64,000 nt of DNA from Bacteroidales bacterium (GTDB taxonomy: Bacteria; Bacteroidota; Bacteroidia; Bacteroidales; Prolixibacteraceae). The notes below the pieces were generated by a model. It was not told where the DNA came from. It ran no database searches and worked only from the letters and a program-made list of their open reading frames with translations. Within the stretch, counting starts at the first letter, position 1. Each line of letters starts with the position of its first letter. Position numbers and translations under genes: made by a program. The stretch lies in assembly GCA_012729335.1 (NCBI GenBank), contig JAAYDJ010000021.1:62001-126000 (forward strand). Reading direction: 5' to 3'. This document shows positions 16,667 to 25,127 of this stretch, one piece after another.

Positions 16667-17875
16667 TTACCGGGCCAGCCACTCTTCGGGGTTGAGTTTC
16701 TGGCTCTCCTTCCAGATCTGGAATTTCAGAATGGTTTTATGGCCGTCATTGGCATCGGTGAAGACGGTGCCCAGGTTTTGGCGGACGGTCACGGCATCGC
16801 CCTTTTTGACCGCCACGTTCACCAGGTTGGAGTAGACGGTGAGGTACTGTCCATGGCGGATGATCACGGCCATATTCCCGCCGGTGATGCCGAAGACGCG
16901 GCTGACCTCTCCCTTGAAGACAGCCCGGGCCCGGGCTCCCTCCTCGGTGGTGATGCTCACCCCGTTGTTGTTGACGGTGACATTCGACAGAACCGGATGG
17001 GGATGGACCCCGAATTTCTCGGTGATTACTCCCCGTTCCACGGGCCAGGGAATCCGCCGTTTGTTCTGCTCAAAGTCGGTCCCGGCCAGTTTCTGGGCCG
17101 GAGTCATGGCCATGCCCTCCTTGCCCTCCCTGGTGGCCTTCCGGGCCTCCTCTTCAATGATGCGCTGGATCTCCTTTTCCAGCTGCTGTTCTATCCGCCG
17201 CTGCTGCGCCAGCTTGCCTCGCAGCTGATCACGCTGCTGCTGCAGCTCACGGGCAATGGTGTTCTGCCGGTTTTTCTGATCGGCGAGCCGCCGGCTCTCA
17301 GCCACCTGCGCCGTCATCACCGAGGATCGCGCCTGCTGCTGGTTCTCCAGATCGGCCTTCTTGCGCGTCAGAATCGCCTGTATCGTGGCCATCGTCTCCG
17401 CCTGCCTGCGCCGGTAATCGGTATATTGTTTCACATAGGCCAGCCGCCGGTAGGCCTGGTTAAAACTGTCGGAAGAGAGGAAAAACAACAGCTTGTCGTA
17501 AGCATTCCGGTTCTTCCAGGCAAACCTGACCATCAGGGCATACTCTTCCCTGAGCTTTTCCAGGTCGGCGGAGAGCATCTCCACTACGGTGGCATTGTCG
17601 TCGATCAGCGACTGCAGCAGGGAGACCTCCGAGGCCATGGTGGTGATGAGCTGATTACGCTGCTCAATCTGGCTGCTGAGGAGCCGTAGTTTGCCCAGGG
17701 TCGCCTTGCGGTTCTGGTCTACCTTTCCCAGCAATTCATTGGTATATCGGATCTCCTCGGCTGCCGACTCCTTTTTTTTGCGGAGTTCGTCGAGTGTCTG
17801 GGCCTGTACACCCGGCCACCCCAGCCCCAGCAATAACCCACACCACACCAGTGCTATTGCGCCTTTTCCTACCAT
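16667..17875 (-). CDS. EnvC-like murein hydrolase activator with degenerate LytM domain
   Basis: Periplasmic protein of 402 residues: signal peptide, long coiled coil (about 28-250, rich in K/E/Q/R), then an M23/LytM domain at 275-402. The zinc ligands of active LytM enzymes are missing: the HxxxD motif reads NNNGVSI and the HxH motif reads LKFQIW. This is the pattern of EnvC/NlpD, which activate amidases by conformation rather than cutting peptidoglycan themselves. It is the last gene of the dut operon. Role in cell separation is inferred from the family. Confidence 0.88.
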   Translation of the reverse strand: MVGKGAIALVWCGLLLGLGWPGVQAQTLDELRKKKESAAEEIRYTNELLGKVDQNRKATLGKLRLLSSQIEQRNQLITTMASEVSLLQSLIDDNATVVEMLSADLEKLREEYALMVRFAWKNRNAYDKLLFFLSSDSFNQAYRRLAYVKQYTDYRRRQAETMATIQAILTRKKADLENQQQARSSVMTAQVAESRRLADQKNRQNTIARELQQQRDQLRGKLAQQRRIEQQLEKEIQRIIEEEARKATREGKEGMAMTPAQKLAGTDFEQNKRRIPWPVERGVITEKFGVHPHPVLSNVTVNNNGVSITTEEGARARAVFKGEVSRVFGITGGNMAVIIRHGQYLTVYSNLVNVAVKKGDAVTVRQNLGTVFTDANDGHKTILKFQIWKESQKLNPEEWLAR

Positions 17876-17879
17876 GGCC

Positions 17880-18761
17880 CTAATTTAAGGAAACCCTTTC
17901 ATACTTTTCGGGGATGCGCAGGGGAACAAATTCACTTTCGTCTGTTGAAAACCCGCCCATACGTGCGTTCACGGTCAGCGAAACCCCAGGGGAGGAGACC
18001 TTCAGGTCAATGGCGGCAGGATAGTATTTCCCTCCTGTCGGCTGGTAATCATCGAACCGCATTTCAGCCACCCGGGGAGTCTCCCTCTCTTCAAGCCGTA
18101 TCTTCCTGATCACAAAAAGCGCAGGGTCAAAGAAAAAGGTTTGTACCACCCTCACCTCTTCCTCGCGACGGCGCAGGATCCTTCCGGCCCGCTCCTCCTT
18201 TCCCTTTTCCTCCAGTTTGGCCAGTTTATCCTCTTCTTCGGGCTGCAGGACATACATGCCCTCCTCAATCCGGGTGGCATACGCACGCAGCTCCCTGGCA
18301 TCATCAAAAAGAGAAAAGATATGGGCGGAAACGATGGCCTGAACGGTCTGGAAATCAAGGGGTATCCCCAGCATGCGGCTAAAAGGTTCATATCCGCCGG
18401 CATACCCCGACTTCTCGAAATAGTTCACAAAAACGACGCTGTCGGGGGTGAGCATAATCCTGACCACCAACAGGTTAAGCTTTGTGACCGAAACCAGGAC
18501 CGCCTGATCCCTGACCGCCTGAACCCCCGCGCGGAAGGTGGTCCGGCTCTCCCCGTTGTCCACCTGGAGCTGTATTCTCCTGATACTGAAATGGTGGTAA
18601 TCGAAGGCGTTTTCGAGGGCTTTTTTATACAGCCTGACGGCACCCATGGGCCTGATCCTCTCCTCCGGAATCTGCTCCGGGGCCTTACATCCCTGGAAAT
18701 GAAGGGCAACCAGCATCACCACGACCATGGCCGGGGGAAAAAGTCTCAGCCGGAATTTCAT
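17880..18761 (-). CDS. DUF4292 family lipoprotein
   Basis: Lipoprotein of 293 residues with lipobox HFQGCK at the end of a hydrophobic signal. The body is beta-rich with segments such as FSIRRIQLQVDNG, AVLVSVTKLNLLVVRIMLTPDSVVFVNYFEKSGY and PRVAEMRFDDYQPTGGKYYPAAIDLKV. This is the DUF4292 pattern, a LolA/LppX-like half-barrel family of Bacteroidota with no fixed function. A charged helical insertion (about 175-205) is rich in E/K/R. It lies 3 bp after the TPR gene and 4 bp before the EnvC-like gene, in a conserved gene neighbourhood. Confidence 0.82.
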   Translation of the reverse strand: MKFRLRLFPPAMVVVMLVALHFQGCKAPEQIPEERIRPMGAVRLYKKALENAFDYHHFSIRRIQLQVDNGESRTTFRAGVQAVRDQAVLVSVTKLNLLVVRIMLTPDSVVFVNYFEKSGYAGGYEPFSRMLGIPLDFQTVQAIVSAHIFSLFDDARELRAYATRIEEGMYVLQPEEEDKLAKLEEKGKEERAGRILRRREEEVRVVQTFFFDPALFVIRKIRLEERETPRVAEMRFDDYQPTGGKYYPAAIDLKVSSPGVSLTVNARMGGFSTDESEFVPLRIPEKYERVSLN

Positions 18762-18764
18762 CGC

Positions 18765-20513
18765 TTACTCTTCAAGGTATCTTTTCTCACTGATTTTCTG
18801 CCGGAGGAGCTTCGATTCCGATCCCAGATCCAGGGCCTTCTGCCATTGGACCAGTGCCTCATCGGTGAGCCCCAGCATAATGAGGATGTCGCCGTAATGC
18901 TCAATAAGGGTGGCATTCTGTTCTTCGGAGTGTGAAAGGGCGGTTTCCATGTAAAAGCGGGCCAGGGCGTAGTTCTTCTTTTTGAAGAGAACCCACGCAT
19001 AGGTATCGAGGTAGGTGGCATTGTCGGGGAAACGCTCGATGACGCGGCCGCTGAGCCGTTCGGCCTTTTCCAGATCCCTGTTGGCCAGGGAGAGGTAATA
19101 GGCGTAATTGTTCATGGCGATGTAATTCTCAGGGTCAAGGGCGAGGGCCTGGTCGAAGAGGGTGAAGGCTTCCTCCTGCCTGTCGAGTTTGTAGAGGGCC
19201 TCTCCATGAAGAAAGACCATCTGCCCTTGCAGAAACTTATTGTCGACGACGTAGTTGAGGCCTTCCTCCACAAGGGTGACGGCATCCTGGTATTTGGTCA
19301 GCTGGAGGGCGCCGATGGCCCTGAGAAAATAGAACTGGGCCTGGTTGGGAAAGAGCTCCAGGGCCTGACCGCCATGTTCGTACAATCCCTGCCAGTCCTG
19401 CAGATCGTTGTCAAGAAAAAGCAGCTGTTCCCAGATGGCAAAATCGGTCATTCCTCCTGCCAGAACTTTAAGAAGCTGATCCCGGGCTTCCCGGTTCCTG
19501 TCGTGGCGGATGAGATACTCGGCATAGATGGAATAGATGCGGTAATCACCCTCGTATTTCTTTGCCAGGAGGTGAATCAGTGTTTCGTTTTGTTCAGCAC
19601 TCAGGGGCATTTCGGCATTCGGGCCGGTATGAAGGAGGTAAAGCTGCAGTTTGGTTTCCAGGTCCACGCCATCACTTTCGAAACCCCGGAGGGTGTACTC
19701 CCAGGCCTTAGCGCTGTCTCCGTCAGCCAGGTAAAAGGAGGCCAGTGAAAAATTGACAAATCCGTTGCCGGGATCCAGTTCCTGCACCTTCAGGTAATTC
19801 CGGAGGGCATTCTCCTTATCCCCCTGGTCCTTGTAGAGGTCAGCCAGCACACCGTAATAGCGGGGATCGGCAGGATTGGAAGCAATGAGGCGACGGATCT
19901 CCTCAAAAGCCTCCTTGACCCTTCCGGCTTCCAGCAGTATCTCCTGTTTGGTCATGGAGATCTGGTCGTTAAGGCCGGTTTTTTTCTCCAGTTCACTGAA
20001 GGTACGGAGCGCTTCGTCGGTTTTCCCGGCTTTGGCCAGTTCCATGGCTTTCATGTAAAGGTATTCTTCCCTGTCGGGTTCCAGCCGGGCCAGCTGGTCA
20101 AAAAGCGCGGCGGCTTCGGCGTTCTTGCCCATTTGCTGATATATGCGGGCCAGCAGCAGCTGATACCATTTGTTCCCCGAATTCACGGCAATGGCCTTGT
20201 CCAGAAGCAGGGAGGCACTGGTCAGGTCGTTGTTCATCAGATGCAGGTTGGCCAGTTCATACATGGCTGCCGAGGAGCGGGGATCGATTTCGAGGCAGGC
20301 CGAAAGCAGCGATACCGCCCGCTGGGGATTGCCCACCATTTTCTGCTTCAGCGCTTCTATGAAAAGGTATTCAAATTCCTTCTTTTTCTCTTCGGAGACG
20401 ACAACCTTCTGCGCCTCGCCGGTCTCTTTATCCACGGCCGCCTTGCGGGGTGCCGTACAGGAGACCACTATGCCCGCCAGCAGTACTCCCAACCATATTC
20501 GCATTCTACCCAT
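18765..20513 (-). CDS. TPR-repeat lipoprotein
   Basis: About 582 residues. The start is ATG 20513, 4 bp after the dut stop (ATG 20504 possible); the longer frame overlaps dut and is a shadow. The signal peptide MRIWLGVLLAGIVVSC ends in a lipobox. The rest is tandem tetratricopeptide repeats, for example SAAMYELANLHLMNNDLTSA, NKWYQLLLARIYQQMGKNAE and YYGVLADLYKDQGDKENALR. Probably a protein-interaction scaffold at the outer membrane or periplasm; the constant company of DUF4292 and EnvC-like genes suggests an envelope-assembly role. Confidence 0.88.
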   Translation of the reverse strand: MGRMRIWLGVLLAGIVVSCTAPRKAAVDKETGEAQKVVVSEEKKKEFEYLFIEALKQKMVGNPQRAVSLLSACLEIDPRSSAAMYELANLHLMNNDLTSASLLLDKAIAVNSGNKWYQLLLARIYQQMGKNAEAAALFDQLARLEPDREEYLYMKAMELAKAGKTDEALRTFSELEKKTGLNDQISMTKQEILLEAGRVKEAFEEIRRLIASNPADPRYYGVLADLYKDQGDKENALRNYLKVQELDPGNGFVNFSLASFYLADGDSAKAWEYTLRGFESDGVDLETKLQLYLLHTGPNAEMPLSAEQNETLIHLLAKKYEGDYRIYSIYAEYLIRHDRNREARDQLLKVLAGGMTDFAIWEQLLFLDNDLQDWQGLYEHGGQALELFPNQAQFYFLRAIGALQLTKYQDAVTLVEEGLNYVVDNKFLQGQMVFLHGEALYKLDRQEEAFTLFDQALALDPENYIAMNNYAYYLSLANRDLEKAERLSGRVIERFPDNATYLDTYAWVLFKKKNYALARFYMETALSHSEEQNATLIEHYGDILIMLGLTDEALVQWQKALDLGSESKLLRQKISEKRYLEE

Positions 20514-20517
20514 TCTT

Positions 20518-20952
20518 TCAGTTTTTTCCGGTGTGGCCGAATCCGCCACCGCCCCTGGCGGTTTGTTCCAGTTGTTCTGCGGGTTGCCACTCCACCTGCG
20601 CATGCGGGGCGATGACCATCTGGCAGATGCGGTCGCCATTGCGGACCGTATACGCCTCTGAAGAGAGGTTCACCAGGATCACGCCGATTTCCCCGCGGTA
20701 ATCGGCATCAATGGTTCCGGGTGAATTCAGCACCGTGATACCCTTTTGCAGGGCCAGGCCGCTGCGGGGCCTGATCTGGGCTTCATACCCCACAGGAATC
20801 TCCACATACAATCCCGTGGGGATCAGCTTCCTCTCCAAAGGCCTGAGTATGACCTCCTCCGAAAGAAATGCCCGCAGGTCCATCCCTGCAGAGTGGGGTG
20901 TCCCATAAGCCGGTAAAGGATTTCCTGAAAGGTTGACAATTCTGACTTCCAT
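20518..20952 (-). CDS. dut: dUTP diphosphatase (dUTPase)
   Basis: Converts dUTP to dUMP and PPi, keeping uracil out of DNA and supplying thymidylate synthesis. The 144 residues carry the five trimeric dUTPase motifs: motif 1 HSAGMDLRA, motif 2 [10 protein letters not shown], motif 3 [17 protein letters not shown], motif 4 RICQMVI and the C-terminal glycine-rich motif 5 [11 protein letters not shown]. First gene of the dut - TPR - DUF4292 - envC-like operon. Confidence 0.96.
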   Translation of the reverse strand: MEVRIVNLSGNPLPAYGTPHSAGMDLRAFLSEEVILRPLERKLIPTGLYVEIPVGYEAQIRPRSGLALQKGITVLNSPGTIDADYRGEIGVILVNLSSEAYTVRNGDRICQMVIAPHAQVEWQPAEQLEQTARGGGGFGHTGKN

Positions 20953-20972
20953 AAGATCTTCCGTAAAATGCG

Positions 20973-20980
20973 CAAAGATA
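20973..20980 (-). promoter_or_regulatory. -7 promoter element of the dut operon
   Basis: TATCTTTG on the minus strand is a perfect TAnnTTTG match, 20 bp before the dut ATG. No TTG at normal spacing was found. Confidence 0.5.
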
Positions 20981-21079
20981 GGGAAATCACCTTAAAAGCA
21001 GGAGGCTTTAACAATTATTATGGAAGCCTCCCGGGGTGCGTTCTAAGCGTAATATTGCTATCTTTAGCCCATTCCTTGC

Positions 21080-21100
21080 ATGTGAAAACCAGGATCACAT
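21080..21100 (+). promoter_or_regulatory. Candidate operator: ATGTGA-N9-TCACAT palindrome
   Basis: A perfect 6-bp inverted repeat, 14 bp after the -7-like TATCTTTA (21059-21066). The half-sites resemble Crp/Fnr-type TGTGA/TCACA, but the spacer is 9 rather than 6. A regulator of the glycyl-radical genes may bind here; this is inference. Confidence 0.3.
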
Positions 21101-21293
21101 ATCATCTCACCCTTTACCACCATTTCGGCAAAGGACTTTTTGAATGCTGGATCTGCTGACGCCAGGCCGGCGCGGGATCTTATTACCCGTATGTGCGGCT
21201 CCGGCGGAGTTTTCCGCAAACCGCTCCCCTTCTTCATTTTCCCTTCTGAGTTCCTGAACGCGTGTTTTTTACAGATCCATTATTTTTAATTCT

Positions 21294-22094
21294 ATGCCCG
21301 GAATCATCTTTGACATCAAGCGGTTTGCGGTCCATGACGGACCGGGGATCCGCACGACGGTCTTTCTGAAGGGGTGTCCTCTCCGCTGCGGATGGTGTCA
21401 CAACCCCGAAGGGCGGGATCAGGAGCCCTGCTGTTCAGACAGGAGGGTGGTGTTTGACGGCCGGGAATATGTGGAGCCGGAGACGACGGGGCGGAAGGTC
21501 ACTGCGGAGGAGGTGATGGCCGAGGTGGTCAGGGAGCGGCTGGTCATGGAGGAGAGCGGCGGAGGAGTAACCTTTTCGGGAGGAGAACCCCTGATGCAGG
21601 CCTCTTTTCTTGCGGAACTGATGGCTGCCTGCCGCCTGGAAGGCTTCCACCTGGCCGTGGACACCTCCGGTTTTGCCACCCGCAGCGACCTAGAAAAGAT
21701 CGCCCCGCTGTGTGATCTCTTTCTCTACGACCTAAAACTGATCGATGAGATGGCGCACCGTCGCCATACAGGGCTTTCCAACGCCATGATCCTGGCCAAC
21801 TTCAGGTGGTTGGCAAGCCAGGGCAGGGAGATCAGGGTCAGGATACCCCTTATCAGGGAGGTGACGGCCACGCCGGGCAACATCCGCGACATCCTGGAGT
21901 TCCTTCTCTCCTGCGGAGGAGCCGTAAACCAGGTCGACCTGCTACCCTATCACCGCACCGGTGCCCACAAATACCAGCGGCTGGGTATTCCCTGCCATAT
22001 GCCTCCGAAGGAGGCAGAACCCTCTCCCGCGGAAGTGGAGGAGATTGCTGCCCTCTTCAGTTCACGGGGCTTTAAGGTTAAAACCGGCGGCTGA
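21294..22094 (+). CDS. Glycyl-radical enzyme activating protein (radical SAM)
   Basis: Radical-SAM enzyme that installs the glycyl radical on the enzyme encoded next to it. Seen: the cluster motif C-PLR-C-GW-C (CX3CX2C) near residue 28, GGGVTFSGGEPLMQ, and VRIPLIREVTATPGN. With 266 residues it is short: the ferredoxin-like insertion with two extra 4Fe-4S motifs, usual in activases of glycerol-, choline- or hydroxyproline-type enzymes, is absent; only EPCCSDRR lies in that place. In this it resembles PflA. The partner gene follows after 89 bp. Confidence 0.88.
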   Translation: MPGIIFDIKRFAVHDGPGIRTTVFLKGCPLRCGWCHNPEGRDQEPCCSDRRVVFDGREYVEPETTGRKVTAEEVMAEVVRERLVMEESGGGVTFSGGEPLMQASFLAELMAACRLEGFHLAVDTSGFATRSDLEKIAPLCDLFLYDLKLIDEMAHRRHTGLSNAMILANFRWLASQGREIRVRIPLIREVTATPGNIRDILEFLLSCGGAVNQVDLLPYHRTGAHKYQRLGIPCHMPPKEAEPSPAEVEEIAALFSSRGFKVKTGG

Positions 22095-22183
22095 CTTTCC
22101 CATGCGGCGATGTTCAGGCTTGGAGTGGCCAGGATGTGTAAACAAAACAAAAAAACGAATCACTGAAAAACGAGAATACGAAG

Positions 22184-24553
22184 ATGACGCCAAGAATTCA
22201 AAAGCTGCGTGAAGAGAGTCTGAATGCCGTGCCGCGGATTTCGGCCGAGCGGGGACTTCTGGTGACCCGGTATTACCGCGACCATCTCTCCTTTGGGGAG
22301 TCGGTGCCGGTACAGCGGGCCAAAGCGTTCCGTTACATATTGCAGAACAAGGAGCTCTGCATCAACGAGGGGGAGCTGATTGTCGGGGAGCGGGGCCCGG
22401 CACCCAAGGCGACGCCCACCTATCCCGAGATTAACCTCCATTCCCTGGAGGATCTGAAGATCCTTGACAGCCGGGAGAAGGTCTGGTTCAGGGTGGATGA
22501 GGCCACGCGGCGCGCCTTTGAGGAGGAGATCATTCCCTTCTGGAAGGGGCGGTCGAACCGTGACCGGATCATGGCAGCCATGGCCCCGGAGTGGAAGGAA
22601 GCCTATGCAGCGGGCATCTTCACCGAGTTCATGGAACAGCGGGCCCCCGGCCACACCGTGGCCGGCGGGAAGATATACCGCAAGGGAATGGTGGACATCA
22701 TCGACGATATAGACCAGGTGCTGGAGGCCATAGATTGGGAGGGGGACTCCCGGGCTTATGACCGGCGGGAAGAACTACGGGCCATGCGCATTGCCGCGGA
22801 AGCCCTCATCGCTTATGCCCAAAGGCATGCCCTTCTCCTGGAGGAGATGGCTGGCAGGGAAGAAGACCCCACCCGTGCCGGGGAACTCCTCAGGATGGCC
22901 GCCATCTGCCGGCGGGTTCCGGCATACGCCCCCACGACCTTCCACGAAGCCCTCCAGCATTACTGGTTCATACACCTTGGCGTGATCACCGAACTCAACC
23001 CCTGGGACAGCTTCAACCCCGGACGCCTTGACCAGCACCTGGCCCCCTTCTTCGAAAAGGAAAAGAGTGAGGGAACCCTTACCCGCGACCAGGCGGCGGA
23101 ACTCCTCCAATCCTTCTGGGTCAAATTCAACAACCATCCTGCCCCCCCCAAGGTGGGAATAACCGCCCTTGAAAGCAATACCTACACCGATTTCGCCCTC
23201 ATCAACGTGGGTGGAGTCAGGGAAGACGGGTCTGACGGGGTCAGCGAAATGAGCTATCTGCTGCTGGATGTCATCGGGGAGATGCGTCTGCTCCAGCCCA
23301 GTTCGATGGTGCAGCTGAGCCGTAAAAATCCCGACCGGTTTATTGACAGGGCGCTGAAAATTGTCAAAACCGGCTTCGGGCAGCCCTCCATATTCAATAC
23401 CGACGCAATTATCCAGGAGTTGATGCGTCAGGGCAAGGAGATTGTGGATGCCCGCAACGGGGGAGCCAGCGGCTGCGTGGAAAGCGGCGCCTTCGGCACC
23501 GAAAGCTACATCCTTACCGGATACTTCAACCTGCCCAAGATCCTGGAGGTGACCCTCCACAACGGGGTCGATCCCCGCACAGGAAAGCAGATCGGCCCCG
23601 CCACCGGAAACCCTGAGGAACTGGACTCCTATGAGAAGCTGCTGGAGGCTTTCCGCCTGCAGGTCAATCACTTTGCGGCCATCAAGGTCAGGGGCAGCAA
23701 CCTCATCGAGTCGATTTTCATGGCGCACATCCCCACGCCTTTTCTTTCGCTGATCATCGACGATTGCGTAGCCCGGGGCACCGATTACATCTGCGGGGGA
23801 GCGCGCTACAACACCAATTACATCCAGGGGGTGGGCCTGGGCACGGTCACCGACAGCCTGACTGCCCTCAGGGAGGTGGTCTATACGAAAAGGGAGCTTA
23901 CCCCGGGGCAGTTCCGCGAAGCCCTGGCGGCCGATTTCGAAGGCTTTGAGGAACTTCGATACCGGCTGGTATACAAAACACCCAAATACGGCAACGACGA
24001 TCCCGTGGCCGACCGGCAGCTCTGCGATGTCTTTGAGATTTACTTCCAGGCGGTCGACGGCCGTCGTTCCCCGCGGGGAGCCACATACCGGATCAACCTT
24101 TTACCCACCACCTGTCATATTTATTTTGGGAGCGTCCTGGGCGCCAGTGCCGACGGGAGAAAAGCAGGCCGGCCGGTTTCGGAGGGAATCTCCCCGGTGC
24201 AGGGCGCCGACACCCGGGGGCCGTCGGGAGTCATCAAATCAGCCGCGAAAATTGACCACCTCCGTACCGGTGGAACCCTGCTGAACCAGAAATTCACCCC
24301 CTCCTTCTTCAGCGACCAGGAGGCCATCAGAAAAGTATCGGGACTGGTGCGCAGTTATTTCAGGATGGACGGCCACCACATCCAGTTTAACGTGGTGGAT
24401 GCCGCCCTCCTCCGTGAGGCCCAGAAACACCCCGAAGACTACCGCGATCTCATCGTTCGGGTCGCCGGATACAGCGACTATTTCAATGACCTCGGCAGCG
24501 ACCTCCAGGAAGAGATCATCAGCCGCACCGAACACGGGAGTCTGGATATTTGA
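22184..24553 (+). CDS. hypD: Glycyl-radical dehydratase, probably trans-4-hydroxy-L-proline dehydratase
   Basis: 789-residue enzyme of the pyruvate formate-lyase / glycerol dehydratase superfamily. The thiyl-radical cysteine and base are in NGGASGCVESG, with a tyrosine 16 residues after the cysteine as in HypD; the C-terminal glycyl radical loop is VRVAGYSDYFNDL. Segments KLREESLNAVPRIS, FTEFMEQRAPGHTV, ELLQSFWVKFNNHPAPPKVGIT and NMDGHHIQFN-like DGHHIQFNVV match HypD more than choline, glycerol or propanediol enzymes, from memory of the family. HypD turns trans-4-hydroxyproline into 1-pyrroline-5-carboxylate. No proC is adjacent. Other dehydratase subfamilies cannot be ruled out. Confidence 0.72.
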   Translation: MTPRIQKLREESLNAVPRISAERGLLVTRYYRDHLSFGESVPVQRAKAFRYILQNKELCINEGELIVGERGPAPKATPTYPEINLHSLEDLKILDSREKVWFRVDEATRRAFEEEIIPFWKGRSNRDRIMAAMAPEWKEAYAAGIFTEFMEQRAPGHTVAGGKIYRKGMVDIIDDIDQVLEAIDWEGDSRAYDRREELRAMRIAAEALIAYAQRHALLLEEMAGREEDPTRAGELLRMAAICRRVPAYAPTTFHEALQHYWFIHLGVITELNPWDSFNPGRLDQHLAPFFEKEKSEGTLTRDQAAELLQSFWVKFNNHPAPPKVGITALESNTYTDFALINVGGVREDGSDGVSEMSYLLLDVIGEMRLLQPSSMVQLSRKNPDRFIDRALKIVKTGFGQPSIFNTDAIIQELMRQGKEIVDARNGGASGCVESGAFGTESYILTGYFNLPKILEVTLHNGVDPRTGKQIGPATGNPEELDSYEKLLEAFRLQVNHFAAIKVRGSNLIESIFMAHIPTPFLSLIIDDCVARGTDYICGGARYNTNYIQGVGLGTVTDSLTALREVVYTKRELTPGQFREALAADFEGFEELRYRLVYKTPKYGNDDPVADRQLCDVFEIYFQAVDGRRSPRGATYRINLLPTTCHIYFGSVLGASADGRKAGRPVSEGISPVQGADTRGPSGVIKSAAKIDHLRTGGTLLNQKFTPSFFSDQEAIRKVSGLVRSYFRMDGHHIQFNVVDAALLREAQKHPEDYRDLIVRVAGYSDYFNDLGSDLQEEIISRTEHGSLDI

Positions 24554-24554
24554 C

Positions 24555-24562
24555 TATTTTTG
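24555..24562 (+). promoter_or_regulatory. -7 promoter element of the 24577 gene - pulA pair
   Basis: TATTTTTG matches TAnnTTTG, just after the hypD-like stop codon and 14 bp before ATG 24577. Confidence 0.5.
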
Positions 24563-24576
24563 CACAAATTTTTCAC

Positions 24577-25125
24577 ATGAAGGTGATATTCCGGATTTTC
24601 TGGCTGGTCGCGGTGCCCCTGACAGTTTCGGCCGTGAACGTCAAAGGACCTGACGGCTATGCCCTGGTGACCCTGCTGGCCGCCCTGGCCCTGCCCGCCG
24701 GCCTTTACTTCTTTATCAACTGGCTCAAAAACAGAGGCAAAACCCCATCCGGCAGGCCAAAACAGGTCCATAGGAAAAAATATACCGTTTCCCTCGAAAA
24801 GAACAAACTTTACTATCCCGACTACCTCATCCTCAGGGTGACCAACAGCGGCAACTGTGACGTAGACCTCGACAGGCCGCTGGTCACTTTCAGCAACATT
24901 TGGCTGAAGCGCAATTTCCGGCTCAAGGGGACCGACCGGTACCATTTTTACCCCCTGTTGCTGGAACAGGGAAAGACACACGAACTCTCCATCGATCTGG
25001 CTCCCTTTTACCGCCACGATAAACGGCTGAAGGGATTTCCGAGGGTCACCGTGTCGGTCAACGAAGTGGGGTCGACCCGGGCGGTGTCGCAAAGCGTGAT
25101 GCTCCGTAAAACCCTGCTGCGGTAA
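24577..25125 (+). CDS. Conserved membrane protein of unknown function
   Basis: 182 residues. Two hydrophobic segments at the N-terminus (about 2-18 and 27-45) are followed by a basic stretch and a soluble beta-rich domain with LILRVTNSGNCDVDLDRPLVTFSN, resembling an immunoglobulin-like fold. ATG 24577 is chosen because the frame upstream runs into the -7 element. It ends 2 bp before the pullulanase gene, so the two are co-transcribed. No family recognised; the link to glycogen or starch metabolism rests only on position. Confidence 0.55.
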   Translation: MKVIFRIFWLVAVPLTVSAVNVKGPDGYALVTLLAALALPAGLYFFINWLKNRGKTPSGRPKQVHRKKYTVSLEKNKLYYPDYLILRVTNSGNCDVDLDRPLVTFSNIWLKRNFRLKGTDRYHFYPLLLEQGKTHELSIDLAPFYRHDKRLKGFPRVTVSVNEVGSTRAVSQSVMLRKTLLR

Positions 25126-25127
25126 CC

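Larger units (their letters stand above)
20953..21293. other. Divergent intergenic region dut / glycyl-radical activase
   Basis: 341 bp without a credible gene. It holds the dut -7 element (20973-20980), a perfect 8-bp inverted repeat GGAGGCTT/AAGCCTCC at 21001-21031 with a 15-nt loop, a -7-like TATCTTTA at 21059-21066, and the palindrome ATGTGA-N9-TCACAT at 21080-21100. The last two would leave a leader of about 220 nt before the activase. Confidence 0.6.

Noticed and set aside
20968-21159. 63-residue plus-strand frame upstream of the activase
   Set aside because: It spans the dut promoter and hairpin, without start signals or protein-like composition.
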